DNA of 64,000 nt from Steinernema hermaphroditum. Its lineage: Eukaryota > Nematoda > Chromadorea > Rhabditida > Steinernematidae. Under the pieces are notes generated by a model that worked only from the letters and a program-made list of their open reading frames with translations, was not told where the DNA came from and searched no databases. Within the stretch, counting starts at the first letter, position 1; each line of letters begins with the position of its first letter. Positions 1-10,493 of the stretch are shown here, piece by piece. The stretch spans positions 5,296,012 through 5,360,011 of the forward strand of contig CM059623.1 of the NCBI GenBank assembly GCA_030435675.1, in the 5' to 3' direction. Both the position numbers and the translations under genes were made by a program.

Positions 1-31
1 CCTTGTGAAAGATACTTAAATAGCCGCACCA

Positions 32-85
32 GTGCCCGTATCCAAGAAAGTGGGAAGCGCTTCCCAGTTTCTTGGATACGGGCAC
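32..85. repeat. 54-bp near-perfect palindrome
   Basis: The 18 bases from 32 are the exact reverse complement of the last 18 ending at 85. The middle, centred on AAGC/GCTT at 58/59, also pairs except for one position. There is no spacer, so it would extrude as a hairpin. It is not recognisably a terminator of a neighbouring gene. It could be the tip of a mobile element or an unstable replication structure. Confidence 0.85.
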
Positions 86-221
86 AGGAGTTCGACTACT
101 TTCTGCGTGTTTTTTATGAATTCTTTGCGTTCTGTTGTTTTATTCGTTATACTACGTTATTAATAGTTCTGCTGTCATTCTTGCACTTAATTCATCTAGA
201 GCATAGGAAGAGGCTAACATG

Positions 222-410
222 TCACGCCCCAAAAGAGTCCCCATGCCGATATCCTGAAGAACGAGGATAATTCCCGGGGAATAATCGCCGAGAAACTGAG
301 AATCTTGGAATGGGTTGTGCGAAACACCGTGAAATCGTTGTACTTGATTCGACCTCCATAGGAGTGTGTGTTGGGGAGGTGTTTGTCGCCGTCTCTGATT
401 CGATTTGCAT
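222..410 (-). CDS. possible two-exon mini-gene (46 aa), left twin
   Basis: The first exon, 410-344, starts at ATG and encodes an acidic Ser/Thr/Pro-rich peptide beginning MQIESETATN. A GTAC donor and a GATTCTCAG acceptor (296-298) define a 48-base intron. The second exon, 295-222, stays in frame to a TGA. The first exon is identical to that of the twin on the opposite strand at 933-999. No family is recognised. The peptide is very short, so this could instead be a duplicated fragment of a larger gene. Confidence 0.3.
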   Translation of the reverse strand: MQIESETATNTSPTHTPMEVESSTTISRCFAQPIPRFSVSRRLFPGNYPRSSGYRHGDSFGA

Positions 411-1002
411 GGGGAATGCCTGAGAAATGCCGTAGGGAAGCGCAAGTCATGAATAAGGGCCATCTGTTTCGATAGGAAGATCGTCCGGATCTCGAAGGCA
501 GACCGAAAAAAGTCGTTTTTCTGCTGAAGTATCCAATTTCGGTCGGGTTTTTTTTGGGATTGCGTGGTTAAAATACACTTACCACATCGTTTTCCACACA
601 ACACCACCCTATTGCTACATCTGGCAGTACCCTTGGTTTAGAGTCTATATTTGAAAAATTAAGGTAAATCGGCTATTGAAACTTTATGTGGGGGGTGCGG
701 CTATCTCTATGCTGGCCACTGTATACATAGCTTCTTCGCAGATCCCTCGGATGTGTTTGGAAGACGCGACGGAGTAATTCCTCAAAATACGGTGCGGAAC
801 TGAATCGTTTCCCCGAGGACACCACGCTGAAGCTTTTTGTACAATGTCTAGACTTATTCCTTCAGACAAGACGTTCAAAAACGAGCCAGACAGGAAAAAA
901 CCGACCGACCTCCGATCGCCACAGAATTGCAAATGCAAATCGAATCAGAGACGGCGACAAACACCTCCCCAACACACACTCCTATGGAGGTCGAATCAAG
1001 TA
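341..1002. repeat. perfect 70-bp inverted repeat
   Basis: Bases 341-410 are the exact reverse complement of 933-1002 (70 of 70), separated by 522 bases. Similarity stops abruptly on both sides. The repeat carries the shared first exon of the two mini-genes. Confidence 0.9.
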
Positions 1003-1131
1003 AGATCGCCCGATGGAGGATCAAATCTACACCACGATAACCATTAAATTAATTTATTCGTCTTAGAACCGATATTAACTCATCACCGAAACAGAAAACA
1101 AATGACGTTACACGATAAAAATCAACAATAA
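933..1131 (+). CDS. possible two-exon mini-gene (43 aa), right twin
   Basis: Exon one (933-999) is identical to the first exon of the left twin. It is followed by a GTAAGA donor at 1000, an intron of 67 bases ending TCTTAG at 1066, and exon two (1067-1131) ending in TAA. The frame is kept across the junction. The two genes are divergent and share about 520 bases between their ATGs. Identity stops almost exactly at the ATG and at the donor, which suggests an exon-level duplication. No function is recognised. Confidence 0.3.
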
Positions 1132-1295
1132 TGGGCAACAAACGGGGAAATGAAAGCGAGCGCGGCGATTTGGACAAAAAAGACTCGTATTGGAGCAACA
1201 CACATCACAACAACAGTGTTATTCAACTAGAATCAGTTATAGCATACCGCGTTGACATAGGAAGAAACCGAATAGAAGTGTTCCCAGTACACACC

Positions 1296-4200
1296 TTATC
1301 CTCGCATCTGCATTCCGAACGCACGTCGGAACTTCTCCTCGTACTCAGTGGCAATCTCTTCAACAATCAAAACCAGGGGATCCATCTTCCTGCCGACAGC
1401 CATGAGTGCTTCCTTGGCAGAGTTCAACATTTTCTAAACCATGAGGATTACACATCAGCAGCGTAAAAGACAACGCCTACCGAGAAGTTGTTAATAAGGA
1501 ACCAAATCTCGCTGATAAGAAGGCCGTTGCCTGAGACCAGGGATTGTTTGGAGCCGTTGGCGTAGAAGTCGACGGCATATGAGTTCAAGTACAGCTTGCG
1601 GCCTCTGTGGTCATTAAGGGGAGTGATGGCAACGGGGATGAATTTCTCGTCGAACGTGATGCTCTCATTCAGAGGTCTCACGACGCTTGAGTCATAAATG
1701 GTTTCGAACTCCTTGAGCTGGCCAGTGAGGGCGAACGCTTCGCTCTGAAATTCCACACACAGATAGAGTGCCAATCACGAAAACAACTCACTTCAAGACA
1801 TTTGCCGGTAGCTGACTGCTGCATGAAGGCCATCATCAAAGCGTCGATCTCCTTCTGGTAGTCTTCCACGATCGCCTGGACGTTCTCCGGCATCGGGTCC
1901 AGGAAAAGTTTCACTTGCTGTTCGCCTTGGGGCCTGTTCTCAGGAGTCAAGTACAGAGGAAGTCGCTTGCTCGTGAACAGATGCGCAAAGATATTGACGA
2001 GAATATGCTTCAGCTCCGGCTTCCTCTCTTCGTACTGCTTGCAGAGGACGTGCAACGCTCCCTTCTGCAAGATGTGGGCGAAGAGCAGATTTCCTGGCTC
2101 GAACTGGTGCATATGAGCGGCTGCAAAAGCGAATCCAACGAGCTTGCAATCCTCATTGATGAGCTGAAGGCGACGGAGCAGCTGAATGTTGAAAGCGGTG
2201 AGGTGCTTCAATTCGTTCTGCATGGCACCCTCTCCCAGATCCGTCCGCGTAAAGTGACAGAATGAGTTCTTGAGGAGACAGAGGGCGGTGTTGACGCGCA
2301 CCTCCGGGATGCAGAGATTCGTGCTTTGCTCGGCCTTCTTCATACCCAACGAGATCTCCACTGCGGCCTTCGTGTCATCTCCGTTAATGAAGTCGAGAAG
2401 TCTGAGCAGATACGACGTCGTGAATGGAACGTTTCCGCGCAGTGTCGAAAGACTGGCAGTCAAAAGGCGACGGATCTTGCTGGTAGGCAGCGACATGAAG
2501 ATGACAGTTCCAGAGTGGTCAAAACCACGACGACCCGCACGTCCGGACATCTGACGGAATTGGAGCGGGGTGAGTTTCGGTGTATCGATTCCGAAAATGA
2601 CGGTCTTACAAGGCATGTTCATACCCAGGGCGAGGGTTGAAGTAGAGAACACAATTCTCAGGTGACCGGTTCTGAAGAGGATTTCAACGGATCCCCTCTC
2701 CACAGCATTCATTCCTTCGTGATGGACTCCGATTCCACGCTCGAACAGCTTCAGAAGCATCTTCGTCATGGGCCGGTTGGAGTTGCGATGGGAAAGACGG
2801 TCCATCGTTCGGGCGTAGATGTCGTCATCGAGAACGTTTCCAACAAACTTGTATTTCATGAGAGCTTCTTCCAACTTCCGTTTTTGCGCAGCGAAAGGGT
2901 CCGCTGATTCCTCGGGTTCTCCCTGGTCACGGTCGTCGTTATCTTCACCCTTCTGCCTGTTTCCAATCTTCTTCTTCTTGCTCTCCGCATCACGTTGCTT
3001 CTTCGCGAGCTTCTCAAGTTTCTGAACATTTCGATTACATTGACACTGTGATAGAATGACTAACCTGCTCCCCCTTGAACGAAAAGTTTCTGATGTACTC
3101 GTCGGTTGCCTCAAACGCTCGCTGGCGCTTATCCATTTCGTTGAACACTCTGATCGCAAGCAGTTCGCAAATATCACGGTTGTCGTTGAAACAGATTGCA
3201 GGGAGCATGTTCTTCTCTTTCAGGTTATCCAGCAGCGGGACAATGTTGTGCAGCACTTGTCGGTTCATGTTGAAAGGTTTAGAACGCCTTTCGAAGTCTT
3301 CCATAACCTTCTCCCCCATTTTCTCCAGCACCTTCAACATCTTCGCCTCGTCCTGCTCCAGCCACTCCATGAATCGCGTCTTCAGTGCATTTTCAAGGTC
3401 GCGCAGGTTTCCTCTCGTCAGCCAAGCGTGATCTTTGTTTTGCTCATACTTGAAGAACTTGCAGGGCTCAAACTCGGATTCGATCTTGGGGTCAACTTCG
3501 CTCATTGAGGTGTACAGTTCCATTACTTGTCGAGCGGTGAGCTTCTGGTCATCAGGAATTCCGAACATGCGAAGTTTCTCAGGTTTGTAGACTCCGTACG
3601 GCATGAACGACTTCAGCACATTTTCGGTGCTCTTCTCTTCAACTGATTCTTCTTCTTTGATGGGCTCCAACTCTTCTGAGTCTTTCTTCAGCATCACATC
3701 CAAGTAGAACTGCTTCTTGTCATTCTTGTAGCTAACCGACTTGGGGCAATCACGAATGTCCTGGAGAGCCAACTCAAGTTCGGACCAGCGCTCATCATAA
3801 ACGATCATGTCAACCTGGCGGGGACGCTTCGATCCATCCATGCTAGGCTTGCTCTTCTCAACCGAATCGAGCCAGCCGTAGAGAACTTCCGGATTTCCAA
3901 TGGTGGCCGAAAGCGCAAGGAACGGACAGCGGATAAGCAGAAGAAGATGTTCCCATACGTAGCCTTGCTCCGAAGCGGAAATCGAGTGGACTTCGTCGAA
4001 AATCACATACTTCACCTTCGACATCATCCGCTGTACATCTTGGTCGGGAGACAGAATCAGATTCTCAAGGCACTCGGGAACCGTAACCAGAACTTGGCAG
4101 TTAGTCACATTTTCTCCGTACTCCGTGGTAAGGGTTCCAAACAAGGATTTGCCACCACTCATCGTCTTGTTGCGGAATCTAGCGTACACGGAGCCGCACA

Positions 4201-6759
4201 CTTGATTAGTGAGAGCCTTAGACGGCGACACGTAGACGACCATATCTTCATCACTTTGTCGAAGCACCTTCTCAATACAGTAGTACGATACGAACGTTTT
4301 ACCAGCCGAAGTTGGGGCAATGATAAGCGCCGAGTGATCTAAATAATGAGATAACGCAACATTCGCACAAAACTTAACTCACTTCTGTCCACAACGTCAA
4401 GCATGCGCCGTTGCCATCCATCAGGAGAGAAACCGGTGACACGGTCGTCCTTCTTGGGGTCCGACTGAACGTCGATCAACCTTCCACCGTACTTCAGTTG
4501 ATAGTAAACCATGTTAATCCTCATGTCAAGCTTCATGTCCGATTTCTTGGTTGTATCAAATCCAAGTGATCTCCAAATTTCCTTCAGCTTCGCCTTCTGA
4601 CGGTCGTCAAGGTGCTGGTAGTAAATGTTGAAGCAGTCTTTGAGCTTTTCAACGACATCGACAGCATCAACGCGCCTGAGTTCGAGATTCCTATCGCTGA
4701 CAGACGTAATGCTATCTTGATACATCGCAGCCTTCTTGATCGCTTGTTCGAAAACGCATCGGGCCTTCGAGACGTCGGCTTCCAGCTTGTCCATCAGCTT
4801 CTCCAGATAAAAGATGGCGTTGCCGCGCTGCTGGGTGGCAAAAGAGATCATCTTCTCCTCGCTTTCTATTACTTTCTTCAATTTCTCGAGACGGCTCTGT
4901 TCCAAGATTTGTTCCTTCTTCGACAGCTTAACAGGTTTTCCTGGTTTCACTTTCGCTGGCTTCGCCCATCCCTTTCCTTTCTTCCCGGCGTCGGCATCGG
5001 CATCAACACCATTCGCTTCGCTGGCGAATCCTCGGGGAACGCGCGAAAAATCAACAAGTAAGTTCGAACCGCGGCCTTCGAGTGACTCCGAGAAGTTCTG
5101 GTACCACTTCGAGAGGTTTTGCTTCTGCCTGTTTCTTCGCTTCAATTCTCGGGCGTCGGTGATCTTCTCATCTGGCTTTTTGATGACATCCTCAACGACC
5201 CGATGGAATGGCCACGAGTACGACTGAACAAAATTGCCCATGTAATCGGTGATTTCAGCGGTCGCCTTCTTGTTGTACTCCTTCTGTTCGGGGATATATT
5301 TTGCCAAGAGTGCGCTTTCAGCCTTCATGAGTTGACACTTGTCCAAAAGAACTTCCTTCGCCTCTTCAATTGGTTCAAACAGTTTCTCAGTGGTATCAAC
5401 GGCCAAAGACTTCGTCAAGCCAACAGCGGAATGAAGATCGGCATATTCCTTTTGTACTCTGTACGGAAGAACATCCTTGTTTGTCTTCAGTGCTTCATAG
5501 ATTCCCATAACCATTCGTCCATCGTGCAAATCCGAAATAATGAATTTCAGAGTCTTCAGGTTGATCGCTCTCAACGTTCTTGACAGCTCGTTGAGGAGAA
5601 TCCGCCGGTCGCTAATAAGATCTCGGGGCATCTTTCCGGAGACGGGCAGGTACACTCGTTTGAATCCTCTCTTCTCGCAGATTACAGTTGACAGTAGAAC
5701 GGCCGAACAAAGAGCGTCGAAATTCTCGCTCTTCTCCGAATTCTTCAGTGTAGATTTCATAACTTCAACCCAGAAAAGTCCGGGGGACGCAACTGACGAT
5801 ACGTCGTCGGTGCGCACGGGCACTTCCGATCCGGTCGACCACACTTTCTGCATCACCTTTTCTAGCTCCACTTCCATTGGACGGACACCGATACGATACG
5901 CCATAACCGAAGAGAAGTTGATTTGGAAGTTAATAAAGTTAACGACCGGGATTGTGTGGTACAAGCAGTTGAGAACGATCGTCTGCAGCTTAGGAGCGAA
6001 ATCAATTTCCGATTTCTTCACAACATCTTCGGATACATTATCAGTCGACGTTAGCTAAAGGAAAAAATGCAATCGTCAATGAAACAGCCATAACCGTACC
6101 AAAAACGAAGGCGTCAGCTGATGCAAGAAATTATGCCACTTAGGGTCTAATGGGTTTCTGAATTCCAGCACTTCACTCCCGAATGGCGTTTGTGATATGT
6201 GAGCAAGGAGGAAGGAATGCAAGAATGAAAGGATGGTGTCAGATTGATAGAGCGACAGGAAGTCACTGAACCAGATCAGTTTGAATTTACCACCTATATT
6301 CTTCAAAGAATTCAAAAATTTGTCCACCTGAAATAGCAAGTATATAGGTACCAAGGAAAGCACATGAATACACACCTGTGCAGCCAAGACAGCCGTCTGA
6401 CCTCCAAGAACCCAGTTATGGAATTTGTGAGCCGTCATCTCCAACAGCATACTGTCGAGAGATATCATGAAGATCTCGACGTTAGCGAATTCTGACATGA
6501 TATCTGTGTACACACAGGGGAACTGATTGATGCACTCCTTCAAGTTGTCCTTCGCCAGAACCATCGAAATGACGTTTTCATCTTCCTCAGCCTCCGAGTC
6601 CGATTTGTAGGATTCGATCTCGCTGGACTCATCGTCAGAAGTCTGTAATCGCCAGGAAATAACAACTCTGGCACATCTACAACAGCTCACCTCAACAGAT
6701 TCGACCTCTGGCGTCGGTACGTTAGGGGAGACCTCAACTTCCTCAGCTTTTCCCGGCAT
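1296..6759 (-). CDS. DDX60-like superfamily 2 DExH-box RNA helicase
   Basis: An approximately 1,700-aa helicase of the DDX60 type, a cytosolic putative RNA helicase family of the Ski2-like group. Motifs in order on the minus strand are Walker A APTSAGKT near 4296-4319, DEVH near 3987-4001, LALSATI near 3900, and motif VI QMSGRAGRRG near 2520-2550, so the ATPase core looks complete. An acidic stretch (ESYKSDSEAEEDE) follows the start at 6759, which encodes MPGKAEEVEV. Introns include 6643-6690, about 6330-6376, about 6054-6100, 4339-4382, about 3022-3064, about 1750-1791 and about 1438-1480; the last is needed to reach the C-terminal exon ending FGMQMRG at 1296. A Lys/Glu-rich charged insert precedes the second helicase domain. 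DDX60 is linked to antiviral RNA sensing in vertebrates, and the nematode role is unclear. Family assignment is secure; exact borders are moderately sure. Confidence 0.9.
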
Positions 6760-6876
6760 ATTTATTGATTATTCGCGGATAATGAATTAACAAATAGAAA
6801 TTCGAAAAATAAATTAACCGTCGGGAATTCTGAAATTACGATAATCACTGGGTTAGTAATATGCAGGTAGCACGGA

Positions 6877-7084
6877 GTGAGGCGAACGAAAGACGGAGAA
6901 GAACACGACGGAATGCGATTCGGCCGCGGCGACTATCGCAAACCGACACGGCGGTCGCAGAAAGAAACGCCGCCGGGTCGACCGTCTAGCACGAATTTGC
7001 GGAAAACAAACATTCATGTCAAGAAAAAGGGTAGCAACAACGCTGTAAGCACGGGAAGAGGTTCAAAACAAGCACAACAAAAAT
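6877..7084 (+). CDS. basic Lys/Arg-rich open frame with splice donor, unassigned
   Basis: A basic open frame with ATGs at 6877 and 6913 (the latter beginning MRFGRGDYRKP) runs to a good GTGAGTG donor at 7085. No partner exon could be fixed: a splice to the acceptor near 7138 would create an immediate stop, and another acceptor lies near 7310. It could be a first exon or leader of the small gene that follows, or spurious. Confidence 0.2.
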
Positions 7085-7348
7085 GTGAGTGATAACCGAG
7101 AGGCGAGCCTCCTGCTGCTCTTGATTTCTAACATCACAGAATTGCCAAACGCAACATCTCGGTGCAAAATAATCCACAACGCTAGATTATCGAAATTAAC
7201 AAGTGATTATAATGTTACTAATTATTTCGAAAGGGTTCGTATCTCGTTGGATTTCTCCCTTCACAAAGCACCAGAAAACAACAAAAATCGATATCGGCAT
7301 AAAGATTTTAGCAGCAGGAGACAAGAAAAACAGAATTTCCACATATAA

Positions 7349-7793
7349 ATGAGTGGTGGTGACAGGGAAGAACACGTAACAGTTATTAGAGAAGTGAAAT
7401 ACTCTGGAGGACGTCGTGACACTCTTTCACAATCGACGTTCGTAACAAACAGAATCACCCGATAGGGCGGAGGAGTACATTGAACGCCAAACAAGCACTC
7501 CTGGTGACATTATCACAAAGCAGAGTCGCCATAAGGAGAAGAAGCACGATGCCATTCTGAGGCGGCACTGGACGGCATCTGCACCGGACTGGACCACACA
7601 GAGGTAAACAATTTGAATTAGATACCGCAGAGATAGCAGTCCCGTCGCTGCAGGACCGAGTCGTGTTTTTGTCGACTCGCCCTCCAGGGATCCCGAGTGG
7701 CTGGATTCGTCAAAGTCGAATTCACATCTTCTCGTGGAAGTGGCACCTGTCGTCGCCCCCGATCGAGAGTGCAGTCATGGGAGCTCGCCATAA
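7349..7793 (+). CDS. small hydrophilic protein (123 aa), three exons
   Basis: Not recognised as a family. Exons 7349-7415, 7453-7603 and 7640-7793 are joined by introns of only 37 and 36 bases (GTGAC...AACAG, GTAAA...AGCAG). The joined length is divisible by three and gives an open protein starting MSGGDREEHVTVIREV and ending REC-SHGSSP. It is rich in Arg, Lys, Ser, Asp and Glu and probably disordered, with no signal peptide or membrane segment. A stop lies directly before the ATG in the same frame, supporting this start. The evidence is only codon-like composition and consistent splice phases, so confidence is moderate. Its 3' end lies about 140 bases before the next gene on the same strand. 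Confidence 0.45.
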
Positions 7794-7931
7794 CATGCCG
7801 CCATAACGGTAGTTCTTCACACTTAAGATTACGGTAGGAAACAGCGAAAAGTGCGAATTTCTCAGCCTCACTTCTAACTGGAATGCAGTTTTCTTCCGCT
7901 TGCGAACGAGATAGGTCACCACTTCTTGGCA

Positions 7932-8870
7932 ATGAACTCCGTTCCGTGCAACTTCATCTCGAGCGTCGTCGCCTTCATGTCCGTCCAGAATTGGAACTTC
8001 GACGCCCTCGAAACTCTGAATTCCATCTTGTGGTCGCGCATTTCTAAATTACAGGCGGGGAAGGTTGTTCGCTTTGAGTCACGTCTGCTCTTCGATGTGG
8101 ACACGGACTCCTGGCGAGTCGTCTTCTACAATTCACGCCAGCAGACTTTCAACTTCGACGAACTCACGACCTTTTCACGGGATATCGTCTTCTTCGAGGA
8201 AGTGAGCATCGGCTATCTTGAAGACGATGACGATAAGACCGACGCGGAACACTTTAGGGAGGTGAACAGCGAAACGATAAACAAAATTCTTCCGTACATA
8301 GCTGCTCAGCAGAAGATCGACTTCTTTTTGCTCGACCTCCCCGACCATCACCTCAATGACACCATTTTATGGAAGTTCGTCGACTGCGATTTCTCCGGCA
8401 TAGAAATAAACATCGACGCCCCACTCTATATCGCTTATAGGGTGCTCGAAAGACAACTAAAAAGAAAAACTTTGGAAACAATGCACTTCCACAACAGCTG
8501 CTCAACAAAGGAGGTGCAGAAAGCTCTTCTGTGCCTACTCCTACAGCCGCAAATCAAGCAAATTTCATGCAACAACGCGCTTCCTCTGAAATTCTTCGAA
8601 ACCTTCATCAAACGTTGGCTTCAGAGTGATGGCAAGGGATTCGACTTCCACCTACAATTCCTTCCAAAATTCGCGCCGTCCAAGTTGAAGTCTCTCTTAA
8701 AGTGCATTCCTAAGGACAGCGATGGAGGGAATGCCTACGCTAAAAAACACCCGAAATCGGATAAATGCCTCGTTATACGCGACCTGAGCACTGACTGTCA
8801 CATGGAGTTCTTGAACTTCCACGCTGTCAACGATTCTTGGAAGAGAAAACTAACCACTGATAAGGAATGA
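7932..8870 (+). CDS. uncharacterised 312-aa protein, single exon
   Basis: An uninterrupted frame from ATG 7932, beginning MNSVPCNFISSVVAFM, to TGA 8870. The N-terminal segment (about residues 1-60: a short hydrophobic helix, LETLNSILWSRISKLQ, then RVVF-like strands) resembles the F-box-like N-terminal modules of large nematode-expanded families. The rest is alpha/beta with FDELTTFSRDIVFFEE and leucine-rich segments such as KSLLKCIP. No catalytic motif or signal peptide is visible. A transposon begins nine bases after the stop, so the 3' UTR is or contains the element. Function unknown; a substrate-binding protein of a large young family is an inference. Confidence 0.7.
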   Translation: MNSVPCNFISSVVAFMSVQNWNFDALETLNSILWSRISKLQAGKVVRFESRLLFDVDTDSWRVVFYNSRQQTFNFDELTTFSRDIVFFEEVSIGYLEDDDDKTDAEHFREVNSETINKILPYIAAQQKIDFFLLDLPDHHLNDTILWKFVDCDFSGIEINIDAPLYIAYRVLERQLKRKTLETMHFHNSCSTKEVQKALLCLLLQPQIKQISCNNALPLKFFETFIKRWLQSDGKGFDFHLQFLPKFAPSKLKSLLKCIPKDSDGGNAYAKKHPKSDKCLVIRDLSTDCHMEFLNFHAVNDSWKRKLTTDKE

Positions 8871-8879
8871 AGCCATGTA

Positions 8880-9985
8880 TTGTCCGATCAACGGCGAATG
8901 TCACCGCCGCAGTTCGTTGCAGGACCGCAATCAGGGACACGATTGAGTCCGTTATAAGGGGATTTCCGGGTTTCTGACTGAATAAGTGGATTATTTCGAA
9001 GACAAAGCCGTTTTTCAAAATTCCGCTTTGATAGAAGTGTTCGCCGATCGCGGAAGAAGCGTATGCATCGGTTTGCGGCGCATTTTCTACTTTCCTCACA
9101 AAGTTATAACGGTTTTGAGGCGCGCATGTTCGTTTTAGCTTATTGTCTCCATCATTTCGATGGACCTTTCGCACTACGCACGAATTTGATCAAGCTTTAT
9201 CAGCCACATAGCCCCAATAACGACAAATGGGACTGACTGACAAGCGCGCGGCAGCACAATATGGTCGTCATAGGCCATATCAAAAGCTTAAATTCATTTT
9301 CTACTTTCGAGACATGCTTTAAGTAGTTTCGAGCATGATTGCCTGGAAGTAACTCGACATGAGCCCGTAGAAGCTCTGTTCAACAGGTGTAGATTAAGAG
9401 CTACCTTCTCTAGTTCGCAGATTCGTACAATCTGCGCATCATTGTTTTTCCTTAGCAATGATATTTCCTGATGCGCTAACATCAGTTGCTGGTTAGCATC
9501 TGCCAAGGCGTTCCTCAGTTCCTCAGTTTCACACTGAGCGTGTCTTCTTGATTCCTCCTTTTCGGTCGCCCATGACTGTCGAGCGAAAGCCAACAGCCTT
9601 GCTCTTACACACTTCGACTTTGATAATTTTACCGTTTGGAGTTCTGCGAATAATAGAATTTGTAGAAAACAATAAATAAAGCAAGAAACCGCACGATAAA
9701 TCCATCGAACTGATGGAAACAATCAGCGAACACGAACGTGCGCGCCTCAAAACCGTTATAACTTTGCGAGGAAAGTAGAAAATGCGCCGCAAACCGATGC
9801 ATACGCTTCTTCGGCGATCGGCGAACACTTCTATCAAAGCGGAATTTTGAAAAACGGCTTTGTCTTCGAAATAATCCACTTATTCAGTCAGAAACCCGGA
9901 AATCCCCTTATAACGGACTCAATCGTGTCCCTGATTGCGGTCCTACAACGAACTGCGGCGGTGACATTCGCCGTTGATCGGACAA
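8880..9985. mobile_element. foldback TIR element with ~290-bp arms and TA target duplication
   Basis: The left arm (8880 to about 9170) and right arm (about 9700 to 9985) are inverted copies at high identity, running over the same features in reverse. Outer ends read TTGTCCGATCAACGG and its complement, each flanked by TA (8878-8879 and 9986-9987), which fits a Tc1/mariner-type TA target duplication. The roughly 530-bp interior carries an exon-like coiled-coil frame on the minus strand and no transposase. It looks non-autonomous. Confidence 0.8.
9330..9660 (-). pseudogene. coiled-coil exon fragment inside foldback element
   Basis: Reading the minus strand, an acceptor-like TTCGCAG near 9650 precedes an open frame with the heptad-rich segments ETEELRNALADANQQ and EISLLRKNNDAQIVR, typical of a coiled coil. 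The upstream exon is absent and the frame ends close to the element interior border. This looks like a piece of a host gene captured between the inverted arms. The parent gene was not recognised. Confidence 0.45.
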
Positions 9986-9987
9986 TA

Positions 9988-10493
9988 GTTACATTCAATT
10001 GCAACGTCTTCCATGATACTTAGTAAAAAGAGTTCTGTATAAAGTTCGTTGTGAATTTGCCAATTTCGATTAAGATTACAACAATTTCACGAGTTGGCGC
10101 AGATATTGAATTATTCTTCGTCTTCTGCTATATACGTCCCCTAATCGCGAAATTCAAAAAAAATCGAAACGATCGGTGAGGAACGATCACTCCGCAAACT
10201 CTCTTGCAAATGAATGATCGGTGGTACGACATTTCAGTAACCGATATTTCAGTAACCGTAGTACCGAATGATCGGGAATGATCTTTTCTGTCTAGTTTGG
10301 TTTGAATTGAACTCCATGTGGTCCTGAAACGAATGACAGGATATCGAGGAAACTTTCTCCCGACCTGGCCTCGATTCCTTGATCTCCTTTCCATTTCGAT
10401 AGGTTTTCTCGTTTTTTCCTTGTACGTGTTATTCTCTGTGTTGTCAGCCGCTAAATTACTCAGTATCTAATGTTTTTCCGTTTTCAGAAGACC
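9988..10493. other. intergenic, no gene seen
   Basis: No supported coding frame. A 12-base motif TTTCAGTAACCG is repeated twice in tandem near 10227-10252. A clean TTTTCAG acceptor at 10481-10487 lies seven bases before the next ATG, suggesting a spliced-leader site or a 5' UTR intron. Confidence 0.6.

Noticed and set aside
1131..1466. 111-codon plus-strand frame over the DDX60-like 3' end
   Set aside because: Antisense to the last helicase exon, which has clear splice signals and a family-consistent tail.
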